A stretch of DNA of 64,000 nt from Roseiarcus sp963709655. Its GTDB lineage: Bacteria > Pseudomonadota > Alphaproteobacteria > Rhizobiales > Beijerinckiaceae. Positions within the stretch are counted from its first letter, which is position 1. Each line of letters begins with the position of its first letter. The position numbers and the translations under genes are program-made. Shown here in pieces: positions 51,657 to 60,831 of the stretch. The stretch is from contig CAVPXF010000053.1 in the NCBI GenBank assembly GCA_963709655.1, positions 868,001 through 932,000 of the forward strand, read 5' to 3'. Under the pieces are notes generated by a model. That model was not told where the DNA came from, did no database searches, and worked only from the letters and a program-made list of their open reading frames with translations.

Positions 51657-52535
51657 TCATTCGCTGAGGTATTCCTCGCCGATCTTTTTCAGTTCATAGG
51701 TGTCCTTTACCCTCACGCCGACCTGATGGTGCATCATGAGGCCGGCGACAGCCGAACCGTCGATCAGCACGACCCGCTTGGAGACACGGGCGATGAAGTC
51801 GTAGGCGGTCGAAGGAAAGTGGGAGGTCGTGACGAATACGCCCTTTGTCGCACGGTGTCCCTCGAGCCCCCCGACGAAGTCGCGAACCTCGCGCAAAGGG
51901 ACCCCCTTATCGGGATCAAGCCTCTTGGCCTGTACGTAGACGACATCCAGGCCGAGCGCGTCCTGATTGATGACGCCATCGACGCCGCCGTCTCCGACCC
52001 GGCCGAGCGCCCGGCCCATATCAATTCGGCCGCCGCCGTAGCCCATCTTGATCAGGAGATCGACAATGAGACGTTCGAAAAATCCCGGCGAAAAGGCATG
52101 GACCCGATTGACGATCTGACGCGTCAGGTCGGCGTTCAGCAATTCGAAACTCGAGGCGATGGTTTCCTCCGGATCCTCCAGCAGCGGTTCGCGCGGAACC
52201 TGGACGTCCACCCGGCTTCGCGTACGCCAGGCGGCAAACTCCGGATATCGCTCCAGAAGATCGAGATTGATCTCGTTGACGCCTTCGGCAAGCAGGGCGC
52301 GCCCTCGATCCGTGGCGCGGTGGTAGCCTCTGCGCGTCAACTCGATCAGACGCGCCTTCGCTAGGTACGAACGAGCCCAATTCAATCGGTTGGCGAAAAC
52401 CGTCTGGTTGCCGCTCGGTCGTTTTCGCCCGCGCTCGTCCGCGGAAATCCTCAACGTCCTCGACACCTCGTCCTCGAGCGTCGCGACGTCGATTTCCTCG
52501 TAACGAAGTCCGAGAGTCTGGAGCACGGGCAGCAT
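51657..52535 (-). CDS. Mrr-type restriction endonuclease
   Basis: About 292 aa from the first ATG. The Mrr N-terminal winged helix is seen in NQTVFANRLNWARSYLAKARLIELTRRGYHRATDRG, and the C-terminal nuclease in FERLIVDLLIKMGYGGG ... DGGVDGVINQDALGLDVVYVQAKR, the D-x(n)-QAK form of the PD-(D/E)xK site. Mrr enzymes cut methylated DNA. In register nine codons further upstream, an ACG at 52562-52560 sits 8 bases behind GAGAGGA, where the family start (…LPGFQQLMLPVL) would be, so the true start may be that codon. It begins 27-54 bases behind mccB on the same strand. Confidence 0.85.
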   Translation of the reverse strand: MLPVLQTLGLRYEEIDVATLEDEVSRTLRISADERGRKRPSGNQTVFANRLNWARSYLAKARLIELTRRGYHRATDRGRALLAEGVNEINLDLLERYPEFAAWRTRSRVDVQVPREPLLEDPEETIASSFELLNADLTRQIVNRVHAFSPGFFERLIVDLLIKMGYGGGRIDMGRALGRVGDGGVDGVINQDALGLDVVYVQAKRLDPDKGVPLREVRDFVGGLEGHRATKGVFVTTSHFPSTAYDFIARVSKRVVLIDGSAVAGLMMHHQVGVRVKDTYELKKIGEEYLSE

Positions 52536-52588
52536 GAGCTGCTGAAACCCCGGCAGCCTCGTCCCCGGGGTCCTCTCGCAGTCCGGCT

Positions 52589-54196
52589 CTACATGCGGAA
52601 GACGCCGAACCGGGTCGCCTCGGCCGGCGCGTTCAGCGTCGCCGACAATGCCAGCGACAAGACGCGCCGCGTCTCTTGCGGCGTCACGACCCCATCGTCC
52701 CAGAGCCGGGCCGTCGCATAGTACGGCGACCCCTCCATCTCGTACTTCGCACGGATCGGCGCCTTGAAACTCTCCTCCTGCTCCGTCGTCCATTCCCGCC
52801 CCTCCGCCTCTATGGATTCCCGACGAAGCGTTGCAAGGACGCTCGCCGCCTGTTCCCCGCCCATCACGCTGATGCGCGCATTCGGCCATGTGAAAAGAAA
52901 CCGTGGCCCGTACGCTCGCCCCGCCATCCCGTAATTCCCCGCCCCGAAGGATCCGCCCACCACCAAGGTGATTTTCGGAACTTTGGCGCACGCTACGGCC
53001 GTGACGAGTTTTGCGCCGTCCTTTGCGATTCCCCCGGCTTCGTAACGCTGCCCGACCATGAAGCCAGAGATGTTCTGCAAAAAAAACAGTGGAATCCCGC
53101 GCTGCGCGCAGAGTTCGATAAAGTGCGCGCCCTTGAGCGCGCTGTCCGAAAACAGAACGCCATTGTTTGCGAGGATCCCGACCAGCATTCCGGAAACCCG
53201 CGCAAAGCCGGCAACCAGCGTCACCCCGTATCTGGGCTTGAACGCGTCGAACTCCGAGCCATCGACGAGCCGTGCGATGATCTCGTGCACATCGACTTGC
53301 TTGCGCAGATCGAGGGGCGCGATCCGCATGAGCTCCTCCGACGGATAAAGCGGTTCGACCGGCTTAACCCATTCGACGGCGCGTTTTGGCGCACGATTGA
53401 GGTTCCCCACCATGCGCCGCGCGAGCGCCAGCGCGTGCGCGTCGTCGCGCGCGAGCGTGTCGGCAACGCCCGAAACGCGGGTGTGCAGATCGCCGCCGCC
53501 GAGGTCTTCCGCGCTCACCGTCTCGCCGGTCGCGGCTTTGACCAGAGGCGGCCCACCGAGAAATATCGTCCCTTGCTTCTCGACGATGATCGTCTCGTCC
53601 GACATCGCCGGGACATAGGCGCCGCCCGCAGTGCACGATCCCATGACGACTGCGATCTGGGCGATCCCGGAGGCGGACATGCGGGCCTGGTTGAAGAAAA
53701 TGCGGCCGAAATGCTCCCGGTCCGGAAACACGTCGGCCTGATGCGGCAAATTGGCGCCGCCAAAGTCCACCAGATAGACGCAAGGCAAGCAGTTCTCGGC
53801 GGCGATCTCCTGCGCCCGCAGATGCTTCTTGACCGTCATCGGGTAATAGGCGCCGCCCTTGATCGTCGGGTCGTTGGCGATAATCATCGTTTCACGGCCA
53901 TGGACGAGACCGATCCCCGCAATGAGCCCGGCCCCGTGGACGTCGCCCTCATACATGCCGTAGGCCGCAAGCGCGCCGATCTCGAGAAACGGCGAGCCGG
54001 GATCAACGAGGCGGGCGACGCGCTCGCGGGGGAGCAGCTTGCCCCGCCCCACATGGCGTTCGCGCGCGCGCTCCGACCCGCCCTCGGACGCGGCGCGGCG
54101 GCGGGTTTGCAACTCGTCGATGAGGCTCCGCCAACCGGCGATATTCGCCTTGTCCTCTTCCGTTGTTGCGCCAAGTCCGCTTTTCAATCTCGTCAT
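52589..54196 (-). CDS. mccB: Methylcrotonyl-CoA carboxylase carboxyltransferase beta subunit
   Basis: 535 aa, full length. Strong matches to MCCB: ANLPHQADVFPDREHFGRIF, MGSCTAGGAYVPAMSDE, GTIFLGGPPLVKAATGE, NISGFMVGQRYEAGGIAKDG and the end ATRFGVFRM. It transfers the carboxyl group from biotin to 3-methylcrotonyl-CoA in leucine breakdown. Its partner mccA lies 4.1 kb downstream on the same strand; in most relatives the two are in one liu-type operon. Tandem repeats that may be a regulator site lie about 95-130 bases upstream. Confidence 0.95.
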   Translation of the reverse strand: MTRLKSGLGATTEEDKANIAGWRSLIDELQTRRRAASEGGSERARERHVGRGKLLPRERVARLVDPGSPFLEIGALAAYGMYEGDVHGAGLIAGIGLVHGRETMIIANDPTIKGGAYYPMTVKKHLRAQEIAAENCLPCVYLVDFGGANLPHQADVFPDREHFGRIFFNQARMSASGIAQIAVVMGSCTAGGAYVPAMSDETIIVEKQGTIFLGGPPLVKAATGETVSAEDLGGGDLHTRVSGVADTLARDDAHALALARRMVGNLNRAPKRAVEWVKPVEPLYPSEELMRIAPLDLRKQVDVHEIIARLVDGSEFDAFKPRYGVTLVAGFARVSGMLVGILANNGVLFSDSALKGAHFIELCAQRGIPLFFLQNISGFMVGQRYEAGGIAKDGAKLVTAVACAKVPKITLVVGGSFGAGNYGMAGRAYGPRFLFTWPNARISVMGGEQAASVLATLRRESIEAEGREWTTEQEESFKAPIRAKYEMEGSPYYATARLWDDGVVTPQETRRVLSLALSATLNAPAEATRFGVFRM

Positions 54197-54288
54197 TATG
54201 GCCCGCCTTTCTCGGGTCGAACGTTACGCTGAGTTTCCGTCAACGACGCCGTTTCCGACGTCATCTCACGCTCATGCATGCACGAGAC

Positions 54289-54328
54289 CCGTTGCCAATT
54301 GGATAATCTTCCGTTGCGAAATGGATAA
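54289..54328. promoter_or_regulatory. Two 18-bp direct repeats, 22-bp period, upstream of mccB
   Basis: CCGTTGCCAATTGGATAA (54289-54306) and CCGTTGCGAAATGGATAA (54311-54328) differ at 3 positions. The 22-bp step is two helical turns. They lie in the AT-rich 5' region of mccB and would suit tandem binding of an activator or repressor. Confidence 0.5.
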
Positions 54329-54645
54329 CGTTCCCCAACGGAATTTCCTGATCTGACGGTGCTCCCCACAGCCCGCGTCGTATTCAACTTGAAGTTGTTA
54401 TCCTGACGCATTCACATCTTCGCCGATCGGACCGATATCCTCAAACTCCCTAGCCGCCGCGGGCATCCCATGCCTGAACCGCGACCCCCGCATGCGAGGA
54501 TCGGCCCGGAATTTGCCTCGCCGCCGTCGGCGCATCCGCGTCGGGACCCAAGCGCGGAACTCGGCTCTTTGCCCGGGTGGACAAATTATCGCGCCTTGCC
54601 GACGCATAGCCCGGGCGAACGCCATTGTTCACCGGGTCGGGGGAC
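54329..54645. other. Intergenic stretch, no gene recognised
   Basis: Between the mccB promoter repeats and the GST stop codon. Frames exist on both strands but are Arg/Pro-rich and match nothing known. Confidence 0.45.
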
Positions 54646-55290
54646 TCAAACGACCTCGTACTCTTCGATCCGCCAGGGTTCCGCCTCGCCGTCCGCGATC
54701 CAGGCCTTCCAGGCCGGAAGCGCCATCACCGCATCCATATAGGTTCGCGTCGCCGGCGCGACCGGGACTGCGTAGACATGAAAGCGGTTCACCACCGGGG
54801 CGAACATCGCATCGGCGGCGGAAAACCGGCCGAATAGGAAAGGTCCTGCCTTGCCGTAGGTCTCACGCGCGCGCGCCCACGCGGCCTCAATTCGCGCGAT
54901 ATCTTTCTTGACCGCATCGCTGAGCGCAATCGCCTTGGGCGCGCGGCGGAAGTTCGTCGGGCACGCTTGCCGCAGCGGCAGAAAGCCGGCGTGCATCTCG
55001 TTGGCGAGCGAACGGGCGTGGGCGCGCGCCGCCTTACCCCTCGGCCAGATCGCCTTCTCGGGATAGAGTTCCGCGACGTATTCGATGATCGCAAGCAACT
55101 CCCAGACCGCTATCCGGCCGTCGTGGAGCGACGGACACTTGCCAGTCGGGGCGTATTTCAGCATCTCTTCCAACGACCCCATCGGGATGACCATCTCCTC
55201 GAACGGGATCTTGAAATGGGCGAGCAGGATCCAGGGGCGCAGCGACCAGGACGAATAGGCCTTGTTGGCGAGGACGAGCTTGAGCGGCAT
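54646..55290 (-). CDS. Glutathione S-transferase family protein
   Basis: 214 aa. N-terminal thioredoxin-like domain with NKAYSSWSLRPWILLAHF, the cis-Pro loop KCPSLHDG and the glutathione gamma-glutamyl site ELLAIIEYVAELYPE; all-helical C-terminal domain with FLFGRFSAADAMFAPVVNRF. The S-x-x-S/W start is that of the YfcF/YfcG-like bacterial GSTs. Substrate unknown. Confidence 0.92.
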   Translation of the reverse strand: MPLKLVLANKAYSSWSLRPWILLAHFKIPFEEMVIPMGSLEEMLKYAPTGKCPSLHDGRIAVWELLAIIEYVAELYPEKAIWPRGKAARAHARSLANEMHAGFLPLRQACPTNFRRAPKAIALSDAVKKDIARIEAAWARARETYGKAGPFLFGRFSAADAMFAPVVNRFHVYAVPVAPATRTYMDAVMALPAWKAWIADGEAEPWRIEEYEVV

Positions 55291-55440
55291 TGGATACCCC
55301 CGGCTGTTTAAGACCGCGTTTGATCGAGCCTGGCCGGAGGCGAGTCAAGCCGGGCCAATCCACGCCGGCCAATCCACGCCGGCATTGACGCAAACCGCGC
55401 GACGCTCCAAACAACGCATCCCCTACCGGAGCCGAACCCC

Positions 55441-56628
55441 TTGTCTTCTCCGTCCGTCGCCCTCGTCGTCGTCGCGGCCGGCCGCGGCGTCCGGCTCGGC
55501 GCCGAGCGGCCGAAGCAATATCGGCCCTGCGCCGGCTGGCCGCTGATCGCCCACACGCTCGAAGCGCTCCTCGCCGCCCGGGCGTTCGAGGCGTCGACGG
55601 TCGTGATCCACCCCGACGACCGCGCGCTCTACGACGACGCGCTCGCGAGCCTGACGCCGGCGACGCGCGCCTCGCTCGGGCCGCCCTCGCTCGGCGGCGC
55701 AAGCCGGCAGGAGAGCGTCCGGGCCGGCCTCGAGGCGCTTGTTGCGGCAGAGCCGGACCTTGTGCTCATCCACGACGCCGCGCGGCCCTTTCCTTCGCCC
55801 GATCTCATCGCCCGAGCGGTCGATGCCGCCGGGGCGCACGGGGCGGCGGCGCCGGGCCTGAAGCTTGCCGACACGGTCAAGCAGGTCGACGCCGAGGACA
55901 TGGTGCTCGGGACCCCGCCGCGAGCCGCGCTGAGGGCCGTGCAGACGCCTCAGGCGTTCCGATTTCCCCTCATTCTCGACGCCCACCGGCGAGCGGCCGA
56001 GGCCAAAGTCGCCGACCTCACCGACGACGTCGCGATCGCCGAATGGGCGGGCGCGCCGGCCCATGTCTTCGAGGGCGACCCGCAGAACTTCAAGGTGACG
56101 ACGATGGCGGACCTCACCGCTGCGGAAACGAGGCTCATGGGCGGGGCGAGCGAGACCCGCGTCGGCCAGGGCTTTGACGTTCACGCCTTCGCGCCCGGCG
56201 ACCACGTCTGGCTCTGCGGCGTGCGCCTGCCCCACAGCCATGCGCTCAGCGGCCACTCGGACGCCGACGTCGCCCTGCACGCGCTCGCCGACGCGATCTA
56301 CGGGGCGCTGGCGGACGGCGACATCGGCGCGCATTTCCCGCCCTCCGACCCGCAATGGAAGGGCGCGCCCTCGCACGTCTTCCTCGCCCACGCGGTCGAC
56401 CGCGTCCGCGCCCGCCGCGGCTTCGTCGTCTTCCTCGACGCGACGCTGATCTGCGAGGCCCCCAAGGTCGGCCTGCATCGGGACGCAATGCGCGCCCGGG
56501 TCGCCGAGATCGCCGGGCTCGACGTCGCGCGGGTGGCGGTCAAGGCGACCACGACGGAGCGGCTCGGGTTCACCGGGCGGGGTGAGGGAATCGCCTGCCT
56601 CGCCACGGCGACCCTGCGCCTGCCCTGA
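55441..56628 (+). CDS. ispDF: Bifunctional IspD/IspF enzyme of the MEP isoprenoid pathway
   Basis: About 395 aa. The IspD half has VVVAAGRGVRLGAERPKQY (CTP site) and VLIHDAARPF; the IspF half begins RVGQGFDVHAF with the metal ligands D and H, and has SDADVALHALADAIYGAL and TTTERLGFTGRGEGI. The fused form makes 4-diphosphocytidyl-methylerythritol and later cyclises to methylerythritol cyclodiphosphate. The start is TTG at 55441, supported by GGAG nine bases upstream; no better ATG lies in frame nearby. Confidence 0.96.
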   Translation: MSSPSVALVVVAAGRGVRLGAERPKQYRPCAGWPLIAHTLEALLAARAFEASTVVIHPDDRALYDDALASLTPATRASLGPPSLGGASRQESVRAGLEALVAAEPDLVLIHDAARPFPSPDLIARAVDAAGAHGAAAPGLKLADTVKQVDAEDMVLGTPPRAALRAVQTPQAFRFPLILDAHRRAAEAKVADLTDDVAIAEWAGAPAHVFEGDPQNFKVTTMADLTAAETRLMGGASETRVGQGFDVHAFAPGDHVWLCGVRLPHSHALSGHSDADVALHALADAIYGALADGDIGAHFPPSDPQWKGAPSHVFLAHAVDRVRARRGFVVFLDATLICEAPKVGLHRDAMRARVAEIAGLDVARVAVKATTTERLGFTGRGEGIACLATATLRLP

Positions 56629-56836
56629 TCGGGCTTGCCGTTTCCAGTTTCGTTTTCAGTGATTTCAAGGACTTACGGCGCCATTTCCGATTCGACCGGC
56701 GGTCGGCCGCCGGCCGCCTGCGAGCAACCCCTTTTGATTTCAATAGCTTATGAACGCGCCGATTCCCCTAAGTTGACCTTAGTTGTTATGTATATATTGG
56801 AAATACGCAGTGCTATCATACGCATATATGATATTC
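56629..56836. other. AT-rich gap between convergent ispDF and LysR gene
   Basis: From about 56735 to the end of the gap and slightly into the LysR 3' end the DNA is markedly AT-rich (TTATGTATATATTGG, ATACGCATATATGATATTCC), with small palindromes such as CTAAG-N5-CTTAG. No frame or clear T-run terminator; its origin is unclear. Confidence 0.5.
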
Positions 56837-57778
56837 CTAAGATTTCACGTCATCTTCTGCAGACGGTTGTCGCTGCTCCGACCGGCGCCGCTCCGCAACC
56901 CGAAGTCCGACGAGGGTCGCTGGCCCCTCAAACACGCCGCTCGCCTCCCGCATCAGCCAGTCGCGCAGCGCGGCGACATTTTTCCCGCGCAGGGCCTGGC
57001 GCGTGGCGACGAGCCGGTAGGCGCCGACCGGCGTCCGCCCGAACGCCAGCCATTCGACGAGGCGCCCGCTCGCGAGATAGGGCTCGACCAGCGGATGCGC
57101 GCCGGGCGCGAGCCCCAGGCCCGAAGCGGCGGCCTCGTACATCGCCTGAAGCCCGTCGAAGGTGAGAGCGGCGCGCGCCCCAGGAATCCGGTCCGGCCAG
57201 AATCGGGGCTGGCCGGCAAGCTCGATCAGCGGAACCGACGTCGCTCGCGGGTCCTCGGGCGGCGTTCGCCCGTCGACCAGCCCCGGCGCGCTGACGACCG
57301 CGATCTCGACCGGCAGCAGGATCTCCGCCCGCGCTTGCGGCTTCGGTGCAGGATCGAAAAAAATCCCGAGATCGGCGCCGCCGCCAAGACAAGCCTCGAG
57401 CGTCAGATCGGACCGCAGGTCCAGCGTCATCCCCGCGGGCAGACGCTCGAGGCGCGGGGCGAGCCACAGCCCGGCGAACGAGCGCGACGCGCGCAGGCGA
57501 ACGGGCCTCAACGCGTCGTCGGGAGGACCCAGCGCTGTCCTGAGTTCGTCGAGCGCTGGCCCCATGCGCGCCGCAAGCTCGCGCCCCGCCTCGGTCAAAG
57601 CGACGCCCCCCGCTTTTCGCTCGAACAGCGCCCCGCCCGCATGGCGTTCGATCGCCTGGATGCGGCGGGTAACCGCGGCCGCGCTGAGGCACAGCCGGTC
57701 GGCGGCGGCCCGAAAGCTGCCGAGTTCGGCCGCGGCGAGAAACGCTTCGATGGTCGACAGCGACGGCGCTCGTTGCAT
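56837..57778 (-). CDS. LysR family transcriptional regulator
   Basis: 313 aa. The winged helix-turn-helix is at residues about 5-63 (PSLSTIEAFLAAAELGSFRAAADRL...), with the effector-binding domain behind. The layout resembles GcvA-type LysR regulators. The ATG at 57778 gives the family start. No obvious divergent target: a fragment of an unrelated gene lies upstream and guaB follows on the same strand in the other direction of reading. Confidence 0.9.
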   Translation of the reverse strand: MQRAPSLSTIEAFLAAAELGSFRAAADRLCLSAAAVTRRIQAIERHAGGALFERKAGGVALTEAGRELAARMGPALDELRTALGPPDDALRPVRLRASRSFAGLWLAPRLERLPAGMTLDLRSDLTLEACLGGGADLGIFFDPAPKPQARAEILLPVEIAVVSAPGLVDGRTPPEDPRATSVPLIELAGQPRFWPDRIPGARAALTFDGLQAMYEAAASGLGLAPGAHPLVEPYLASGRLVEWLAFGRTPVGAYRLVATRQALRGKNVAALRDWLMREASGVFEGPATLVGLRVAERRRSEQRQPSAEDDVKS

Positions 57779-57861
57779 CAGGCGCTCCGGCAAGACGGCG
57801 GTCCGGACGGTCCAGCGGCCAGGATCCGCCGCAGGATTCCCATATCGAGGGGCCCGAGTCG

Positions 57862-58041
57862 ATGTACTGGCGGGCGTGGCTTGCGCCATATGGGCTTTTG
57901 GGCAAGATGGACGAGGCGAAGCCGTACGTGGCCGAGACCGTTCGCCTCAATCCGGGCTTCAACGTCAAATCGTTTGAGTCCGCGACGAACATGCCGATCA
58001 AGGCCGAAGGCTTGCGCGAGGCCGGGTTCGCGGAAGAATGA
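57862..58041 (+). pseudogene. 3' fragment of a TPR-containing adenylate cyclase-type gene
   Basis: 59 aa: YWRAWLAPYGLLGKMDEAK, then a VAETVRLNPGF helix pair and a tail LREAGFAEE. This matches the last tetratricopeptide repeat and C-terminus of the many rhizobial adenylate/guanylate cyclase proteins with TPR tails. The upstream part is missing; the region before it is the start of the LysR gene on the other strand. Too short to be functional alone. Confidence 0.65.
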
Positions 58042-58094
58042 AGAGGGCGCACAGTCGGCGCCCCCGCGGCGTCATAGACGCAGTCCTCGCCGAC

Positions 58095-59585
58095 TCACAC
58101 TCCGGTCGGGTGGTAGTTGGGGCTCTCGCGGGTGATCGCCACGTCGTGGACGTGGCTTTCGCGTAAGCCCGCGTTGGTGATCCGCATGAACTGGGCCTTG
58201 CGCTGGAAGACCGGGATCGTCTCGGCCCCGACATAGCCCATCGCCGCCCTAAGGCCCCCGGCGAGCTGGTGGAGGATCGCCCCGACCGGGCCGCGATAGG
58301 GCACCTGACCCTCGACGCCCTCGGGCACGAGCTTCATCTGGTCCCGGACGTCCTGCTGGAAGTAGCGGTCGGCCGACCCCCGCGCCATCGCGCCGAGCGA
58401 GCCCATGCCGCGGTAGCTCTTGTACGAGCGGCCCTGATAGAGGAACACTTCGCCCGGGCTCTCGTCGGTGCCGGCGAGCAGCGAGCCGATCATGACGCAG
58501 TCCGCGCCGGCCGCGATCGCCTTGGCGAAGTCGCCGGAATATTTGATGCCGCCGTCGGCGATCACCGGCACGTCCGCCGCCCGCCCCGCCTCGGCCGCCT
58601 CGAGGACGGCGGTCAGTTGCGGCACGCCGACGCCGGCCACGATCCGGGTGGTGCAGATCGAGCCGGGCCCGATGCCGATCTTGATCGCGTCGGCCCCGGC
58701 GTCGATCAGAGCCTGCGCCCCGTCGCGGGTCGCGACATTGCCGGCGATGATGGCGACCTTGTTGGTCGCCCGTTGAATACGCCGGACCTGCTCCAGCACC
58801 TGCTCGGAATGGCCGTGCGCGGTGTCGACGACGAGGCAGTCGACGCCGGCCGCCATCAAAAGCTCGGCGCGAGCGAAACCCTTGTCGCCGACAGTGGTCG
58901 CGGCGGCGACCCTGAGGCGCCCGTCGGCGTCCTTGGCGGCGTTCGGATGCGCGGTCGCCTTCTCGATATCCTTGACGGTGATGAGGCCGACGCAGCGGCC
59001 GGCCTCGTCAACGACGACGAGCTTCTCGATCCGGTGCTGGTGCAGGAGCCGGCGCGCTTCCTCGCGCCCGACCCCCTCCCCGACCGTGATCACCTTGCGG
59101 GTCATGAGTTCGTTGACCGGCTGGCGCGGATCGTCGGCGAAACGGACGTCGCGATTGGTGAGGATGCCGACGAGCTTGCCGGGCTTGCCGTCCGGGCCCG
59201 GCTCGACCACCGGAATGCCGGAGATCGAGGCGCGCTTCATCACCGCCAGCGCGTCGGCGAGCGTCGCGTCGGGGAAGATGGTGATCGGATCGACGACCAT
59301 GCCGCTTTCGAAGCGCTTGACCTTGCGCACCTCCTCGGCCTGATCGGCGGGCTCGAGATTGCGGTGGATGACGCCGATGCCGCCGGCCTGCGCCATGGCG
59401 ATGGCGAGCCGCGCCTCGGTGACCGTGTCCATCGCCGAGGAGATGATCGGCAGGTTCAGCGCGATCGTACGGGTGAGACGGGTCGCGACGCTGACGGCGC
59501 CCGGCATGACCGTCGAGTGGCCGGGCCTGAGCAGGACGTCGTCGAACGCCAGCCCCTCGGGAAAGCCGCTGTTCGCATCCGCCAT
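58095..59585 (-). CDS. guaB: IMP dehydrogenase
   Basis: About 496 aa, standard. The catalytic Cys loop is GPGSICTTR, the flap has the R-Y motif region RGMGSLGAM, and the CBS pair occupies about residues 95-215. It oxidises IMP to XMP, the first step of GMP synthesis. The second of two ATG codons (59585) is chosen because AAAGGA stands 8 bases ahead of it and only 2 ahead of the first. Confidence 0.97.
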   Translation of the reverse strand: MADANSGFPEGLAFDDVLLRPGHSTVMPGAVSVATRLTRTIALNLPIISSAMDTVTEARLAIAMAQAGGIGVIHRNLEPADQAEEVRKVKRFESGMVVDPITIFPDATLADALAVMKRASISGIPVVEPGPDGKPGKLVGILTNRDVRFADDPRQPVNELMTRKVITVGEGVGREEARRLLHQHRIEKLVVVDEAGRCVGLITVKDIEKATAHPNAAKDADGRLRVAAATTVGDKGFARAELLMAAGVDCLVVDTAHGHSEQVLEQVRRIQRATNKVAIIAGNVATRDGAQALIDAGADAIKIGIGPGSICTTRIVAGVGVPQLTAVLEAAEAGRAADVPVIADGGIKYSGDFAKAIAAGADCVMIGSLLAGTDESPGEVFLYQGRSYKSYRGMGSLGAMARGSADRYFQQDVRDQMKLVPEGVEGQVPYRGPVGAILHQLAGGLRAAMGYVGAETIPVFQRKAQFMRITNAGLRESHVHDVAITRESPNYHPTGV

Positions 59586-59662
59586 TGCCATCGTCCTTTG
59601 TCCGGTTGCGGCGCGCCGGCCGCCTGATGGCGCGGCTGCCTACCACGCCGGAGCTGAAGTTC

Positions 59663-60831
59663 CTAGCGCGCCGCCGTGCTTGAGCCGAGGATGTCGCGCA
59701 AGGTCCTGAGAAAAACGCGCGCGCCGACCCCGATCAGGGCGTCGGGAAAATCGTAGTCGGGATTGTGCAGTCCCGGTGAGCTTTCCCCGGACCCGAGCAG
59801 AAATAGGGCGGAGGGCGCCACGCGGCCAAAGACGCCAAAATCCTCGGAGGCGAGCATCGGCTGCCCGGCCTCGCCGTGCGGGACGCCCTCGGCCTCGAGC
59901 GCAGCGGAAGCCCAAGCGACCGCGGCCGGGGCGTTGTCGCAATGGGCGAACACGTCGGAAGCGCGGACCGACAGCGTCAGGCCCTCTTCGCTGGCGATTC
60001 GGCGCGCCAGCGCCTCCGCTTCGCCGCAGAGCCCTCCCATGCGTGCGTCGGTCAGGGTTCTCAGCGTCGCCCACAGCTCCGCCCCGCCCGGCGCGACGCC
60101 GAAGCTTTTCGCGCCCATCTCCGCGTGGGTGACCGTGACCATGGCGAAAGTCTCGTCGAGCGGCCCGGGACGGCCGAGCCCGTTCAGAGCAGGCATCAGC
60201 CGGGCGAGCGCGGCCATCGGCGACACCCCCTGATCCGGCTGGCTGGCGTGCGCGGTCCGGCCGCGAAGGGCGATCCTGAGGCCGCGCGAAGCGCAGGCGA
60301 CCGGCCCGACCTTGAGCGCGCGCTGCGCCAGCGGCAGGCCCGGCATGTTGTGCAGGGCGAAGCAAAAGTCCGGGAGCGATCGCCGCGAACTTCGGATCGG
60401 CGATCACCGCCTCGGCCCCGCTGCCGTCCTCCTCCGCCGGCTGAAACAGGAGCACGGCGCGGCCGCGTCCTCGGGCGTTCGGCGGCGAGGCCGTGCGCGA
60501 CCGCGGCGAGGATCGCCATGTGGCCGTCGTGGCCGCAGAGGTGCGCGCGGCCTGCACGCGTCGAGCGATGGGCGAAGGTCGAGACCTCCTCGATCGGCAG
60601 CGCGTCGAGTTCGGCGCGGATCAGCACGGTCGGGCCGGACGCGGCGCCATCGTAGACGAACGCGACGCCGTGTCCGCCGAGACCCGTCACGATCCGGTCC
60701 GGCCGCGTCGGGTCGAGAAAGCGGCAGACCTCGCGGGCGGTCTCCGCCTCCGCGCCGGAGAGTTCCGGCTCGCGATGCAGCGCCCGTCGCCAGTCCGCAA
60801 GCGCGCGCAGGTCTTCGGCGGTCAGGACCAT
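59663..60831 (-). CDS. M20-family amidohydrolase (N-acyl amino acid / hippurate hydrolase type), two frameshifts
   Basis: About 388 aa after correction. Metal and catalytic motifs: RAELDALPIEE, HLCGHDGHMAIL, FQPAEEDGSGAEA. The reading frame breaks twice: near 60473-60477 (one extra base; corrected EARGRGRAVLLFQPAEE) and at the GGG at 60372-60374 (CCC on the coding strand; corrected APDFCFALHNMPG). With both bases removed the protein is continuous to the stop at 59663 and full length. It is a paralogue of the intact M20 enzyme at 62320-63507, with the ornithine cyclodeaminase gene between them. Substrate unknown. Confidence 0.83.
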
